Source of the DNA: Algoriphagus resistens
Lineage (GTDB): Bacteria; Bacteroidota; Bacteroidia; Cytophagales; Cyclobacteriaceae
DNA: 64,000 nucleotides
Direction: 5' to 3'
Assembly: GCF_001442615.1 (NCBI RefSeq)
Contig: NZ_LMXN01000009.1
Location: 1-64,000 of the forward strand
Part shown: positions 53,032 to 62,021 of the stretch, piece by piece
Layout of the letters: every line of letters begins with the position of its first letter
Numbering within the stretch: position 1 is the first letter of the stretch
Position numbers and translations under genes: made by a program
Notes under the pieces: model-generated
The model's input: the letters and a program-made list of their open reading frames with translations, nothing else
Databases searched by the model: none
What the model was told of the DNA's origin: nothing

Positions 53032-53932
53032 ATCCCATGTACTTCGGGTGATTTCCGCCTTGAAGGAGGGTAAGGATTATTTCTTGAGCAATTTTCCTGT
53101 GGAAGCTTATCAGGACCAACTGGATTTCATTTGGGAGAAAAAGCAAAAAACCAAAGCAATAATCACTTTTGCGATTTCTTCGAGAGGTGAAGCAATCTCA
53201 CTTCCTCAATCGCCCTTTGGCGGCCTGTGGATTTATGACGGTTTGAGTTCAGCTTCTATGGAAGCTTTTATCAGGGCAATTGTCGATGAATTAAATCATC
53301 GCGGGATCAATTCCATTACGATTACCCAGCCACCAAAACCCTATGAGGAACAGTTTGATTTGGTGAATTATTTATTGTTCAAAAGCGGTTTTGAACAGGA
53401 AAAAATAGTAAGTCATCATTTTTTCATGGGTAAAAAGAAGATCAAGAAGCTTGTACAAAAAGAGTCTGCGAAACTTCAGAAGAAGAACAAGAACTCAGGA
53501 CTGAAATCCAGCTATTCTTCTATTTCGAATTTTGGGTTTTTAAAAGAAATCCGTTCATGGAACGCCTTAAAAGGCTATGAAGTAGCAATTGATGAAAACA
53601 GAATTGTGCAGCAAGTTTCAGAATATCCGGATAGGTATTTTTTGATTACTGTAAGCAAAGATAGTGTTGTGATCGGGTATTCTCTCGGTGTCAAGCTCAC
53701 CTGCGATTCTCTTTATTATTTTCTTTCAGCCATCAATCCGAAAACTCCAGTGAAGAACGGAGGTGAGCTTATCCTGAGTGAACTGTTTCAACTTGCAGTG
53801 GATCAAAAGGTGAATTTTATAGACTTGGGCTCGTCAGACCTTGACGAGCGTGCAAATCACAGCTTAATGTTCTTCAAATCCCGCTTTTCAAATGATATCT
53901 GTAACAAAATCACTTGGGTAAAAAAGCTATAA
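53003..53932 (+). CDS. GNAT/FemAB-like transferase, probable TTG start
   Basis: The 309-residue product begins most plausibly at TTG 53003, inside the previous gene, because no ATG occurs until well into the fold. The two-lobed arrangement and 'SVVIGYSLGVKLTCDSLYYF' followed by 'GGELILSELFQLAVDQKVNFIDLGSS' resemble FemAB/BioF2-like GNAT proteins that join an acyl or aminoacyl group to a sugar or peptide. Between an FdtA-like cupin and a GT2 it is likely to acylate a sugar in the same product. Donor and acceptor are unknown. Confidence 0.65.
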   Translation: MESFKKEISESHVLRVISALKEGKDYFLSNFPVEAYQDQLDFIWEKKQKTKAIITFAISSRGEAISLPQSPFGGLWIYDGLSSASMEAFIRAIVDELNHRGINSITITQPPKPYEEQFDLVNYLLFKSGFEQEKIVSHHFFMGKKKIKKLVQKESAKLQKKNKNSGLKSSYSSISNFGFLKEIRSWNALKGYEVAIDENRIVQQVSEYPDRYFLITVSKDSVVIGYSLGVKLTCDSLYYFLSAINPKTPVKNGGELILSELFQLAVDQKVNFIDLGSSDLDERANHSLMFFKSRFSNDICNKITWVKKL

Positions 53933-54883
53933 ATGAAATCCAATGACCGAGTTACCGTTATTTGTATTGCTTTCAACCATGAAAAGTGGATAGAAAAGGC
54001 TTTAGTCAGCGTCCTGTTGCAGGATTACCCACAGAAGGAATTAATCATCGTTGACAATGGAAGTAAGGATTGTACCCCGACTATCATAGGAGACTGGGTG
54101 GCAAATCATTCGGAGAAACTTCCTATCAAAGTCAGTTATAAAAGCGAATCTGAACCCTATTGTCAGGTGTTTAATGAAGTTTTGGATAAGGTGGAAAGTC
54201 CTTTTGTGATCGATCTGTCCGGTGATGATTTTTTGTATTCCAATCACCTATCCCATTCCGTATACAGCTTGCGTCAGAGGCAAAATGCGGCTTTTGTCTT
54301 CTGTGATGCTGTTATAATGGATGAAAATGGCAATGAGAAATCTTATTATAAAAATGAGGATTATAAAGAATTAAAGGAGAGAATTTTTACCGATGACTTG
54401 TATGAAATCCTTATTCGTAGAAGCTGTATTTCCGCCCCAACCGTAGTGTTCAATGTTGCGGTTCTGAAGAAGGTTGGAGGATATGACGCGACACTTTCCT
54501 ATGAGGATTTTGATATTCAACTTCGCCTAGCTAGAAGTTATCCTGTAGTTTTTTCAGATCACGTAGGTGTTTTAAAAAGAAAGCATGCAAACTCTTTATC
54601 TGCTAGCCAATATCAGAGGTACCGATCCCAGATGCTTCCAAGTACCCTGCGTGTCTGCGAAAAAATCAGGAAAATGAACAGGGATGCAAGAGAAAATGAG
54701 GCGTTATCAATACGCATTTTATACGAATTGAAGCATGCGCTTTGGTCGGCGAATTTTCAGGTAGCAAAAGGCTTTATCCTGCTTGCGAATGAAATGAAGA
54801 TCAAAGGAGCCGAATTCCGTTTGTATAAGCTTTGGTTTTTTTTGCGTCTGGATATCTCCTGGCTTTATGTCAGATTAACCTGA
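53933..54883 (+). CDS. Glycosyltransferase family 2
   Basis: The 316-residue GT-A enzyme has 'VTVICIAFNHEKWIEKAL', 'KELIIVDNGSKDCTP', and the metal site region 'FVIDLSGDDFLYS'. The start codon follows directly the stop of the GNAT-like gene (0 bp), so the two are coupled. Its stop codon abuts the stop of the convergent M16 gene, with no bases between them. The sugar donor is unknown. Confidence 0.88.
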   Translation: MKSNDRVTVICIAFNHEKWIEKALVSVLLQDYPQKELIIVDNGSKDCTPTIIGDWVANHSEKLPIKVSYKSESEPYCQVFNEVLDKVESPFVIDLSGDDFLYSNHLSHSVYSLRQRQNAAFVFCDAVIMDENGNEKSYYKNEDYKELKERIFTDDLYEILIRRSCISAPTVVFNVAVLKKVGGYDATLSYEDFDIQLRLARSYPVVFSDHVGVLKRKHANSLSASQYQRYRSQMLPSTLRVCEKIRKMNRDARENEALSIRILYELKHALWSANFQVAKGFILLANEMKIKGAEFRLYKLWFFLRLDISWLYVRLT

Positions 54884-56155
54884 CTAACCAATAACTACTT
54901 CAATAAATGGTGGGTTTGAAAAGTATTTCTGCCCAATCCGAAGCATGTCCTGAGAGGAGAATTTTTTCAGATAAGCCAACTTCTCAGTGTAATAGTCAAA
55001 ATCCATCCCTGAATGATGAACGGCTTTGAATCTGTCAGATAAATCAAATGAAGTACTGAACTGTTTTAGCATTTGGCCTATCAAGTAGTTTCTAACCACT
55101 TCAAGCTCATCCTTGTCTATTTCTACCTGGGTCAACAGCTGGATTTCATGGTATATTTCCTTGATCACGGATGGATAAAATGCCTTTTGAACATCAGCAG
55201 CAATTACCCAATAGTCAGAGTCACCTATTTCAGCAAGAGAGGAATAGATCCCATACGTATGTCCTTTGTCCTCACGGATATTTTTGATTAGTCTAGAACC
55301 AAAATAACCTCCTAAAATTGTATTGAAAATACTAAGTGCGATAAAATCAGGATGGGTCTTTGGAATAGACCAACTACCGATCCGAATACTGCTTTGTACC
55401 GACTTTTCTCTTGGCTCAGTTGCTGCCAGAAGTGTATTTATTCCAGGTAAAAGAACGGGTTCAGAAATTGGTCTATTAGGTATATAACCAAATTGGATCG
55501 AGAGATTTTCCAACTCCTTTGCATCAAAATTCCCGGTAACGAATATTTCCAGATTTTGCCAAAGCATTAGCTCATAATACGCAATCAATTGGCTCCTAGT
55601 GATTTTATCCACATGAGATTCTGTGACTTCAGCTCCATAAGGATGGCTGGCTCCAAACAGGCATTTTCTAAATACCTGACCGGCGCGGGAAGCAGTTTTT
55701 TCACGTTCCAATCGAATGCTGAGTTTTCGCTGCGATTGCCGTTTTTTCAACATATCTTCCGGAAAGATAGCCTGGGTAAATAGGGAGATAAATAATTCTA
55801 CTACAGTAGCAAGGTGTTTCTTGGTAGATAAAAGACTGAGCCCTTCATGGGAGAAGGTCAATATAGGATGAACTTCAGAGGCATAAAAATCAAAGAATTC
55901 GGCGATTTCCCCTGCATTTTTTTGTCTAGTACCTTCCAACAGCATCTGAAGAGTGAAGGAGGGCACAAGGGTTTGCTCCAGTGGAAGCGAAGCCCGTTGA
56001 CCCTTGCATAGTATTTCGATTTTAACAGCCTCTATACCGGGAGTTGGAATGTAAAAGAACTTCGCGCCATTGGAAAGATTGAATTCCTCTGGTGGCAATA
56101 GTTCAAAATCCTCTGGAATGTTGAATTCCGGAGCTTTTGACCTGTCTACACGCAT
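54884..56155 (-). CDS. M16-family peptidase homologue without the zinc motif
   Basis: The 423-residue product has an M16B fold. Where active members have HFLEH in the first domain, this protein reads 'SFTLQ' (in 'VPSFTLQMLLEGTRQ'), so the zinc-binding His and catalytic Glu are absent. The C-terminal substrate-shaping motif is kept ('LGGYFGSRLIKNIREDKGHTYGIYS'). This is the pattern of the non-catalytic partner in heterodimeric M16B peptidases. No signal peptide is evident. No active partner is in the window. It starts 2 bp after the porV stop and is the last gene of the porU-porV transcript. Confidence 0.83.
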   Translation of the reverse strand: MRVDRSKAPEFNIPEDFELLPPEEFNLSNGAKFFYIPTPGIEAVKIEILCKGQRASLPLEQTLVPSFTLQMLLEGTRQKNAGEIAEFFDFYASEVHPILTFSHEGLSLLSTKKHLATVVELFISLFTQAIFPEDMLKKRQSQRKLSIRLEREKTASRAGQVFRKCLFGASHPYGAEVTESHVDKITRSQLIAYYELMLWQNLEIFVTGNFDAKELENLSIQFGYIPNRPISEPVLLPGINTLLAATEPREKSVQSSIRIGSWSIPKTHPDFIALSIFNTILGGYFGSRLIKNIREDKGHTYGIYSSLAEIGDSDYWVIAADVQKAFYPSVIKEIYHEIQLLTQVEIDKDELEVVRNYLIGQMLKQFSTSFDLSDRFKAVHHSGMDFDYYTEKLAYLKKFSSQDMLRIGQKYFSNPPFIEVVIG

Positions 56156-56157
56156 TT

Positions 56158-57375
56158 TTAATTAGGAATATTGTACATCAGAGTGAACCTCAAGGTCTCT
56201 GCAAGTGGGTGGTTTTGTTTTTGAGGAACAAGGTATGAGAAGTCGAATCCAAGTTTTTTCAGATCAAAGCCAACTCCCATGGTAAAATATTTTCTACCCC
56301 CTTTGGTTGGGTTTTCGTAAAAATAGCCTGTCCGAAGTGCAAATTTATCGTCGTAGGAATACTCTACTCCAAATGAGATCATGATTTCTTTCATTTCCTC
56401 AGAAAATCCTCCTGGAGCATCAGTAAAAGAACCAAACATACCTGAAAGCAACGGTCTATTAGGATCTTTTCCATTGCCAGGTTCTATGATGAGATTTCCG
56501 TTCTCATCTGTTTGCAACGTTCCATCTTCATTTGTCGCATAGATCGGAGGGGTAGGGACGAGTAGCTTGTTTAGATCCAAAGCAAAAGTAAGTGAATTCA
56601 CCGGATCAAGATCAATAGAATAAGCTGCTCCTACTTTAAGGTTTGTGGGAATATAATCCAAATCATCGGCTGAATTGTAAGTGATTTTTGGACCTATATT
56701 GGAGATGTTAATACCCCAGGAAATGTTGGCATCCTTTACCCCGGCATATACGGGGCGGGAATAATAAAGTCCCACGTCAGTACCAACGCTAATTCCAGGT
56801 TTGGCTTCACTACCACCTACTGAAGATATATTTCCAGAAAGATTTGAATAGATGAATCTCGCAGAAATACCTAAGCCTAGGTAAGTGGAAAGTTTTCTGG
56901 AATAGGTCCCTCCGATAGCAATGTCTCTAGGATTGAATTCACCCAAAGGATTTCCTTTGCCGTCAGTCAGTTGGATATTGCCCATATTGAAGTAGCGCAG
57001 GTCAAACCCAAATGCTGAAACCTCGTCAATCTTAAAAAAACCGGTTAAATAGCTCAGAGACATGTCATTGACGAGCTTGCCAAGCCATGGGGAATAGGAA
57101 AGTGAAAAGCCCATTTGATCCTCAATGAAGGCGAGTTGCCCTGCATTCCAGTGAGCAGAGCTTCCATCAGGAGATAGCGCTACTCCCACATCTCCCATGC
57201 CGGAGTGCCTTGAGTCTGGGGCAAAATTCAAAAATGGAACAGCAGTTGTGATCACTCTTCGATTCTCATCCTGCCCGGAGAGCACAGTGCTGTTCTGCGC
57301 ATGCACAGATAAAGTAGCCAGGGTAAAAACTGCTATGAGTAAGTTTTTCCTATTTATTGTGGCTATTTTTTTCAT
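56158..57375 (-). CDS. porV: T9SS outer-membrane protein PorV (LptO family)
   Basis: The 405-residue protein has a signal peptide (about 1-26, 'LIAVFTLATLSVHAQ'). The PorV start pattern 'RVITTAVPFLNFAPDSRHSGMGDVGVAL' region follows, then a FadL-like 14-strand barrel with alternating strands to the C-terminal 'LRFTLMYNIPN'. PorV binds T9SS cargo C-terminal domains after translocation and carries them to the PorU sortase. Its ATG overlaps the porU stop by 4 bp, so both are made together. Confidence 0.93.
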   Translation of the reverse strand: MKKIATINRKNLLIAVFTLATLSVHAQNSTVLSGQDENRRVITTAVPFLNFAPDSRHSGMGDVGVALSPDGSSAHWNAGQLAFIEDQMGFSLSYSPWLGKLVNDMSLSYLTGFFKIDEVSAFGFDLRYFNMGNIQLTDGKGNPLGEFNPRDIAIGGTYSRKLSTYLGLGISARFIYSNLSGNISSVGGSEAKPGISVGTDVGLYYSRPVYAGVKDANISWGINISNIGPKITYNSADDLDYIPTNLKVGAAYSIDLDPVNSLTFALDLNKLLVPTPPIYATNEDGTLQTDENGNLIIEPGNGKDPNRPLLSGMFGSFTDAPGGFSEEMKEIMISFGVEYSYDDKFALRTGYFYENPTKGGRKYFTMGVGFDLKKLGFDFSYLVPQKQNHPLAETLRFTLMYNIPN

Positions 57376-60300
57376 TGAATCACGATTAGTCCGCTCACTG
57401 AATCTGTAGAATTATCAAATTCTGACCGTAGCGTTAATTTGTAAATATAAGTTCCTTTTGCTGGATATTTGGTTTGGTTTTGTAAAAAAAACCAAGACAA
57501 ACCCCCAATATGAGTGTTAGCTTTGACTAAACGTCTGCTCTCTGAAATTAGTGTCTTACCGTCTGTTTGGTAAACAGTAAGGGTTAACATCAGGTTTTCT
57601 TCTGGCCGATTATGCTCAAGCTCGAAATTACTTTCAATTTGGGCTGGATTTGGATAACTTTTGTGGTTTAAGATACGAAGTTTATCGCTTCCATGCACAT
57701 AGATCTCTTGATTGAACGCACTTTCGTTCCCTAAATTATCCCAAGCTCGGATAGTTACCAAATTCTTTCCTTCTTTTAATCCTTTTAGTTTGAAAATCAC
57801 TTTACCTGATGTGAACGTATTGTTTTGAGATTCAAAAAACTCATTTAAAGCAATCGGGTCATCTTGATTTAGTTGAACGGTTAAATTTTCAGAAGGTAAG
57901 TGATTCGAAATGTTGATGCCACTCGAATCATCAAATAAGGCTTCCATTTCTAAGATAGAGGCTGGAAAAATAAATGGGGCTTCTTCTTTTCCCCCAAAAG
58001 TCACAGTGATCAAAGGGCCTACTGTATCTGCCGGAGAATTAGTGGATGTGCCTCCTACGATCGGTGAATCAAAGCCAAAAGCTTCCCATGACTGGTCTTT
58101 GCTACTTCCCATTATCCGAATTCTCCCTGCTCCAAATTCCAGGTCTATATTATTGGGAATGAACATCTTGCCTTTGATCAGTCCGGAGACAATTTTACCG
58201 GTTCCTTTGAAAAGCAGTGTTTTCTCTTCTTTAAACTCCACTGGGTTACTTTCGTCTCCTAAAGTTTTACTTAGGGCAAGTTTATCATATAGTTCTACGG
58301 TATAGGTTCCATTGAAATTGGTAGCAGTACCTCCGGTGTTTTGATTTATTACTTCAGCAGAGAATTCTACTTCCTGAAGGGCAGAAAGGGTATCTGATTT
58401 TTTCCCAGTTTCCAAATTTTCAAATGAACTAAACTCAATCTGAAATTGGGGAGAGGCCAGTTTCATGCTAGGATCAGCCAGGAGACTGAAATTCCTATTC
58501 AATGAACTGTTTTTACTTTTGTTTTTAGTATTTCTGAAAATACTTCCTAAATCTTGGGATCGACCATTTTCAAGCTTAAAAACCTCCTCGATAAAAGCTT
58601 CATTCAGCGAGAAATTCACACTACTGAATACAGGTCTGCCGGTACTTAGAAGCCCAATTGCGCCTTTATTCGGCGCAATTAATAATTCTTCGGCTGCTGA
58701 CCTCGAAAAAGGGTTATCGTGCCGTCCAAATTCGCATGTAGCAGTGATCCAAAGTGCCAATTGATCCTGATTGGCCCAATTTGCAATGTCTGATACCGTA
58801 AAGACTTCTTCAGCTGTAAGCGTGGCTTCGTTTCCATGGCCAATAAAATTCAGCAGTAATATTCCTTGTTCCAGAGTTTCTTCCAAGACAGACTCGGCCT
58901 GCGGTGACGATTGGGTTTTTCTGGCATTTTCCTGTTTAAACCTGTCTAGATACAATTTTAGCTGCTTGTATTCTTTGTGGTTCTTATCCAGGTAGCTTGC
59001 GTGTGCCTCCGAATCGCGTAAATGAATGTTGTTGTCACCGTCGTCAGCAAAAAAAGCCACCGTTTTTTTCCAATCCCCAGCTTTCGGTTTGCTTTCGTAA
59101 TCAATGATTTTTTCCACAACGATTCTGGCTTCGTGGGCATTGATTACTGGAAGTCTGCCAACACCGATCTGCATATGTTCATCTCCTTCACGACTTTCTT
59201 CCCATTCGCCTTGGCCAAATTCAAGTAGGGCAAAATAATCATCTGAACTGAATGTAGTCAATGGATTCAGGCTGTTTCTGCTGGTATATATAGGGATGAG
59301 ATTCGGTCTGCCTCCCAATATTCCTTTATAATCAAAAGTCCCTTTACCAAGAATTAAGACATTTTTAAGCTTTCCTCCTTTATGATAATGCCATGCTATC
59401 AAATTACGAATAGCAGAAAGGTCAGGGTTTCCATAACCGAATGCATCGTATATATCTTCGAGATAGTAAACCTCTGAATAAATACCCATCCCCATTTTGT
59501 GGTCGATGAGTCTTTCAGCGGAATTGGCCAAAAGCCGGTGAGAGATAATCAATAATTCCGGCCAGGAGGATTGGGATCGAAGGTTAAGATTTGCGCGTTC
59601 GAATTCCGGAACCTCCAGTACTGTCTCCTCGTTAAAAACAACGAATTTCTGCCCGCTGAGAATTGATCCAGCGCTTAAATCAAGGGCTTTTGGATTATAA
59701 AAATTACTCACTTCCCAAACGGATAGCCCTACTAAAGGGGAAAGAGAGATTGAGGAATTTTGCTCTTTTAAATAAATACCTTCTTCAAGAAATTGACTTG
59801 AGTGAGGGACCCCAATTCCTATGTACTCGAAGTAGCCGGCATCATTGGGATTGGAAGCTTGGAAAGAAATTCTCAACCGTTCGATTTTTTTGCCAGCGGG
59901 AGAAAAAGTTTCGTTTATGCTAACTTCTTCTCCTTTGATACCATAAGTGCTGTTTGGAATTCCATTTACAGAACTTTCAGAAATAGTCAGTTCATCAACT
60001 GCCAAACTGATTTTAGCTGTTGACCCAGACCTAGCTAGTAATTTCCCGGTAATTTTCCAATCGACGCCCTGGTCAGTAGCTAATGGAAATGCATACCCAC
60101 GAGTTACTCCGGGCGCTACTGCCCTAGAATACCAAGCTCTTCCTGAATTGAGAATATTATTTTCATTTTCTTTGAGCCAGTTCCATTGATATAATATAGT
60201 CGGCAGTTCAATGCCTGATCGTCCTGCAATGGTGTGAATTCTCTTCGGGTTGTGGGATGTTCCTACCAAAAAACTTATAGAATCAGCATATTGATTAGGA

Positions 60301-60626
60301 TAGTATTCAATCCCTTCAGCTGTAGATTCATACCTGTGCGGAGAAGAAAGGTAGAAATATAAATTTCCGTCCTTTTCCAGGCCGGGAATCTCCTGCAATT
60401 CTAAATTTTCGCTTTGAACTATTTGAGGCAGCATACCAGGGTAGCCATAAATAGCTAGTTCACTTAGCGAATTTGCGCCTAGTTCTTGAGCCTGACTGGC
60501 ACTGATTTTATAGATGCCTTCATCGGCTATTTTGAACTTCGAAAATAAGGTTTGGCCAGAAGCAGACCCGGACAATACTAAACCGAAAAGAAAAATACGC
60601 AGAAGCTTGCGGGACGGAAGTGTCAT
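57372..60626 (-). CDS. porU: T9SS sortase / C-terminal signal peptidase PorU
   Basis: The 1084-residue protein has a signal peptide at 1-24 ('LFGLVLSGSASGQ'). The gingipain-type (C25) peptidase domain has the catalytic dyad His597 ('NFIGHGNEA') and Cys631 ('ITATCEFGRHDNPFSR'). Ig-like domains follow, and at the end a FlgD-like/sorting-type segment with 'YPNPAQIESNFELEHNRPEE' lies around residue 990. PorU removes C-terminal sorting domains of cargo and attaches anionic LPS. It is 4 bp overlapped with pssA upstream and porV downstream. Confidence 0.95.
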   Translation of the reverse strand: MTLPSRKLLRIFLFGLVLSGSASGQTLFSKFKIADEGIYKISASQAQELGANSLSELAIYGYPGMLPQIVQSENLELQEIPGLEKDGNLYFYLSSPHRYESTAEGIEYYPNQYADSISFLVGTSHNPKRIHTIAGRSGIELPTILYQWNWLKENENNILNSGRAWYSRAVAPGVTRGYAFPLATDQGVDWKITGKLLARSGSTAKISLAVDELTISESSVNGIPNSTYGIKGEEVSINETFSPAGKKIERLRISFQASNPNDAGYFEYIGIGVPHSSQFLEEGIYLKEQNSSISLSPLVGLSVWEVSNFYNPKALDLSAGSILSGQKFVVFNEETVLEVPEFERANLNLRSQSSWPELLIISHRLLANSAERLIDHKMGMGIYSEVYYLEDIYDAFGYGNPDLSAIRNLIAWHYHKGGKLKNVLILGKGTFDYKGILGGRPNLIPIYTSRNSLNPLTTFSSDDYFALLEFGQGEWEESREGDEHMQIGVGRLPVINAHEARIVVEKIIDYESKPKAGDWKKTVAFFADDGDNNIHLRDSEAHASYLDKNHKEYKQLKLYLDRFKQENARKTQSSPQAESVLEETLEQGILLLNFIGHGNEATLTAEEVFTVSDIANWANQDQLALWITATCEFGRHDNPFSRSAAEELLIAPNKGAIGLLSTGRPVFSSVNFSLNEAFIEEVFKLENGRSQDLGSIFRNTKNKSKNSSLNRNFSLLADPSMKLASPQFQIEFSSFENLETGKKSDTLSALQEVEFSAEVINQNTGGTATNFNGTYTVELYDKLALSKTLGDESNPVEFKEEKTLLFKGTGKIVSGLIKGKMFIPNNIDLEFGAGRIRIMGSSKDQSWEAFGFDSPIVGGTSTNSPADTVGPLITVTFGGKEEAPFIFPASILEMEALFDDSSGINISNHLPSENLTVQLNQDDPIALNEFFESQNNTFTSGKVIFKLKGLKEGKNLVTIRAWDNLGNESAFNQEIYVHGSDKLRILNHKSYPNPAQIESNFELEHNRPEENLMLTLTVYQTDGKTLISESRRLVKANTHIGGLSWFFLQNQTKYPAKGTYIYKLTLRSEFDNSTDSVSGLIVIQ

Positions 60627-61315
60627 TCTGAACTGAGGCTGTTTTCTACAATAGATAAGCCCAGGTAGGCCAAGATTACTATAGGAATTCCCGCCAGGCC
60701 AAAAAGTAAAATCAACGTGATGCCAATAGCTAAAAGTGCGTACCTAAATTTATTCTTGGCTAAGGAATAAGCCTTGAATTTGAGTGCGATTAGAGGAAGT
60801 TCTACCAGCAAGAGTATGGCAAAGACCCAGGCTGTTCCAATTAGGAAAAGTGGTGCTGAAAGCCATGTTTCGATCCCAGGCCACTGGGTAGCAAAGTACG
60901 GCAAGGTGCTGATAAATAGTGCATTTGCAGGTGTGGGAAGGCCGATAAATCTATCACTTTGCCTTGTGTCCAAGTTGAATTTGGCAAGACGGACTGCAGA
61001 CAACAGCGGGACGATCAGTGTGAGATAGGGAAGCCATTCTATGCTTGAATTCACTTCAGCCATCTGGAAGAGAATCATGCCGGGAAGCACACCAAAGGAT
61101 ACTAAGTCAGCCAGTGAATCCAATTGCTTTCCGATTTCACTTTGCACTTTCAACAACCTTGCAGCAAAGCCATCAAAAAAGTCGAACAGCGCGGCCAAAA
61201 TAATGAAGTAGGCGCCTGAAAGAATATTGCCATTGATCACCCAAATAATCCCAATTACTCCGGAAAGTAAGTTAAGAAGTGTGATTGCATTTGGGATGTG
61301 GGATATGATTTTCAA
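60623..61315 (-). CDS. pssA: CDP-diacylglycerol--serine O-phosphatidyltransferase
   Basis: In the 230-residue membrane protein, the CDP-alcohol phosphotransferase motif D48-G49-x2-A52-R53-x8-G62-x3-D66-x3-D70 is complete. About six to seven membrane helices follow. It makes phosphatidylserine, precursor of phosphatidylethanolamine. It sits between the MBL hydrolase and porU with 4-bp overlaps on both sides, an unusual link of phospholipid synthesis and protein secretion. Confidence 0.93.
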   Translation of the reverse strand: MKIISHIPNAITLLNLLSGVIGIIWVINGNILSGAYFIILAALFDFFDGFAARLLKVQSEIGKQLDSLADLVSFGVLPGMILFQMAEVNSSIEWLPYLTLIVPLLSAVRLAKFNLDTRQSDRFIGLPTPANALFISTLPYFATQWPGIETWLSAPLFLIGTAWVFAILLLVELPLIALKFKAYSLAKNKFRYALLAIGITLILLFGLAGIPIVILAYLGLSIVENSLSSE

Positions 61316-61965
61316 GTTCTTGCATTTATACCCACAAATGGGTTATGAATTTTTTCGAAAGCTATGGTAGTTTCAGGTCCATGTCCCGGATAGATCACTG
61401 TTTCCTCAGGAAGGGTGAAAAGTTCCGATTTGATTTTGTCCAAAAGTAAGTTATGATTTCCTCCAGGAAGATCAGTCCTGCCAATACTTCCTCGGAAAAG
61501 CGTGTCACCTGCGATGCATTGGTGAGAAGCCTCATGGTAAAAGACGACATGACCAGGAGCGTGTCCTGGGACAAAGAGGATTTGAAGCACTTCACTACCA
61601 ACTTTGATTTTTTCCCCTTCTATTAAAAACCCATCTGCTTCGCTGGTCTGATAGCCCACAAATCCGTAATTTGGTGCATAAACTTCGACTGCTTTCAGCA
61701 CCGGTGCCTCTTGCTTATGTATGAAAAGTTCTATGCCGAATGTTTTTTTTGCCCATGCATTACCCAAAACATGATCAACGTGGCAATGCGTATTGAGCAA
61801 TTGGGAGATTCGAATCTTTTTCTCCGTCACAAAATCCAGCAGCTCCTTTCGTTCAGAGAGATCAAAGCAACCCGGATCAACCAATGTTCCAGTACCTTCT
61901 TCATCATATAACAGATAGGTGTTTTCCTGAAAAGGGTTGAATGTAAAAGACTTAATATAAAGCAT
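61312..61965 (-). CDS. MBL-fold metallo-hydrolase (glyoxalase II-like)
   Basis: In the 217-residue product, the metal motif THCHVDH (59-65) differs from the usual THxHxDH only in the middle, and 'FVPGHAPGHVVFYH' and 'GDTLFRGSIGRTDLPGG' are typical of the GloB-like group. It probably hydrolyses a thioester such as a glutathione or CoA analogue, but could be a relative without that activity. It is the first gene of the pssA-porU-porV transcript; the divergent gene is a DAO-type oxidoreductase. Confidence 0.87.
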   Translation of the reverse strand: MLYIKSFTFNPFQENTYLLYDEEGTGTLVDPGCFDLSERKELLDFVTEKKIRISQLLNTHCHVDHVLGNAWAKKTFGIELFIHKQEAPVLKAVEVYAPNYGFVGYQTSEADGFLIEGEKIKVGSEVLQILFVPGHAPGHVVFYHEASHQCIAGDTLFRGSIGRTDLPGGNHNLLLDKIKSELFTLPEETVIYPGHGPETTIAFEKIHNPFVGINART

Positions 61966-62021
61966 AGGAAATGTATGTCTGTATTAGAGCAAAATAAGGA
62001 ATTAAACCTTTATTTTGGACT

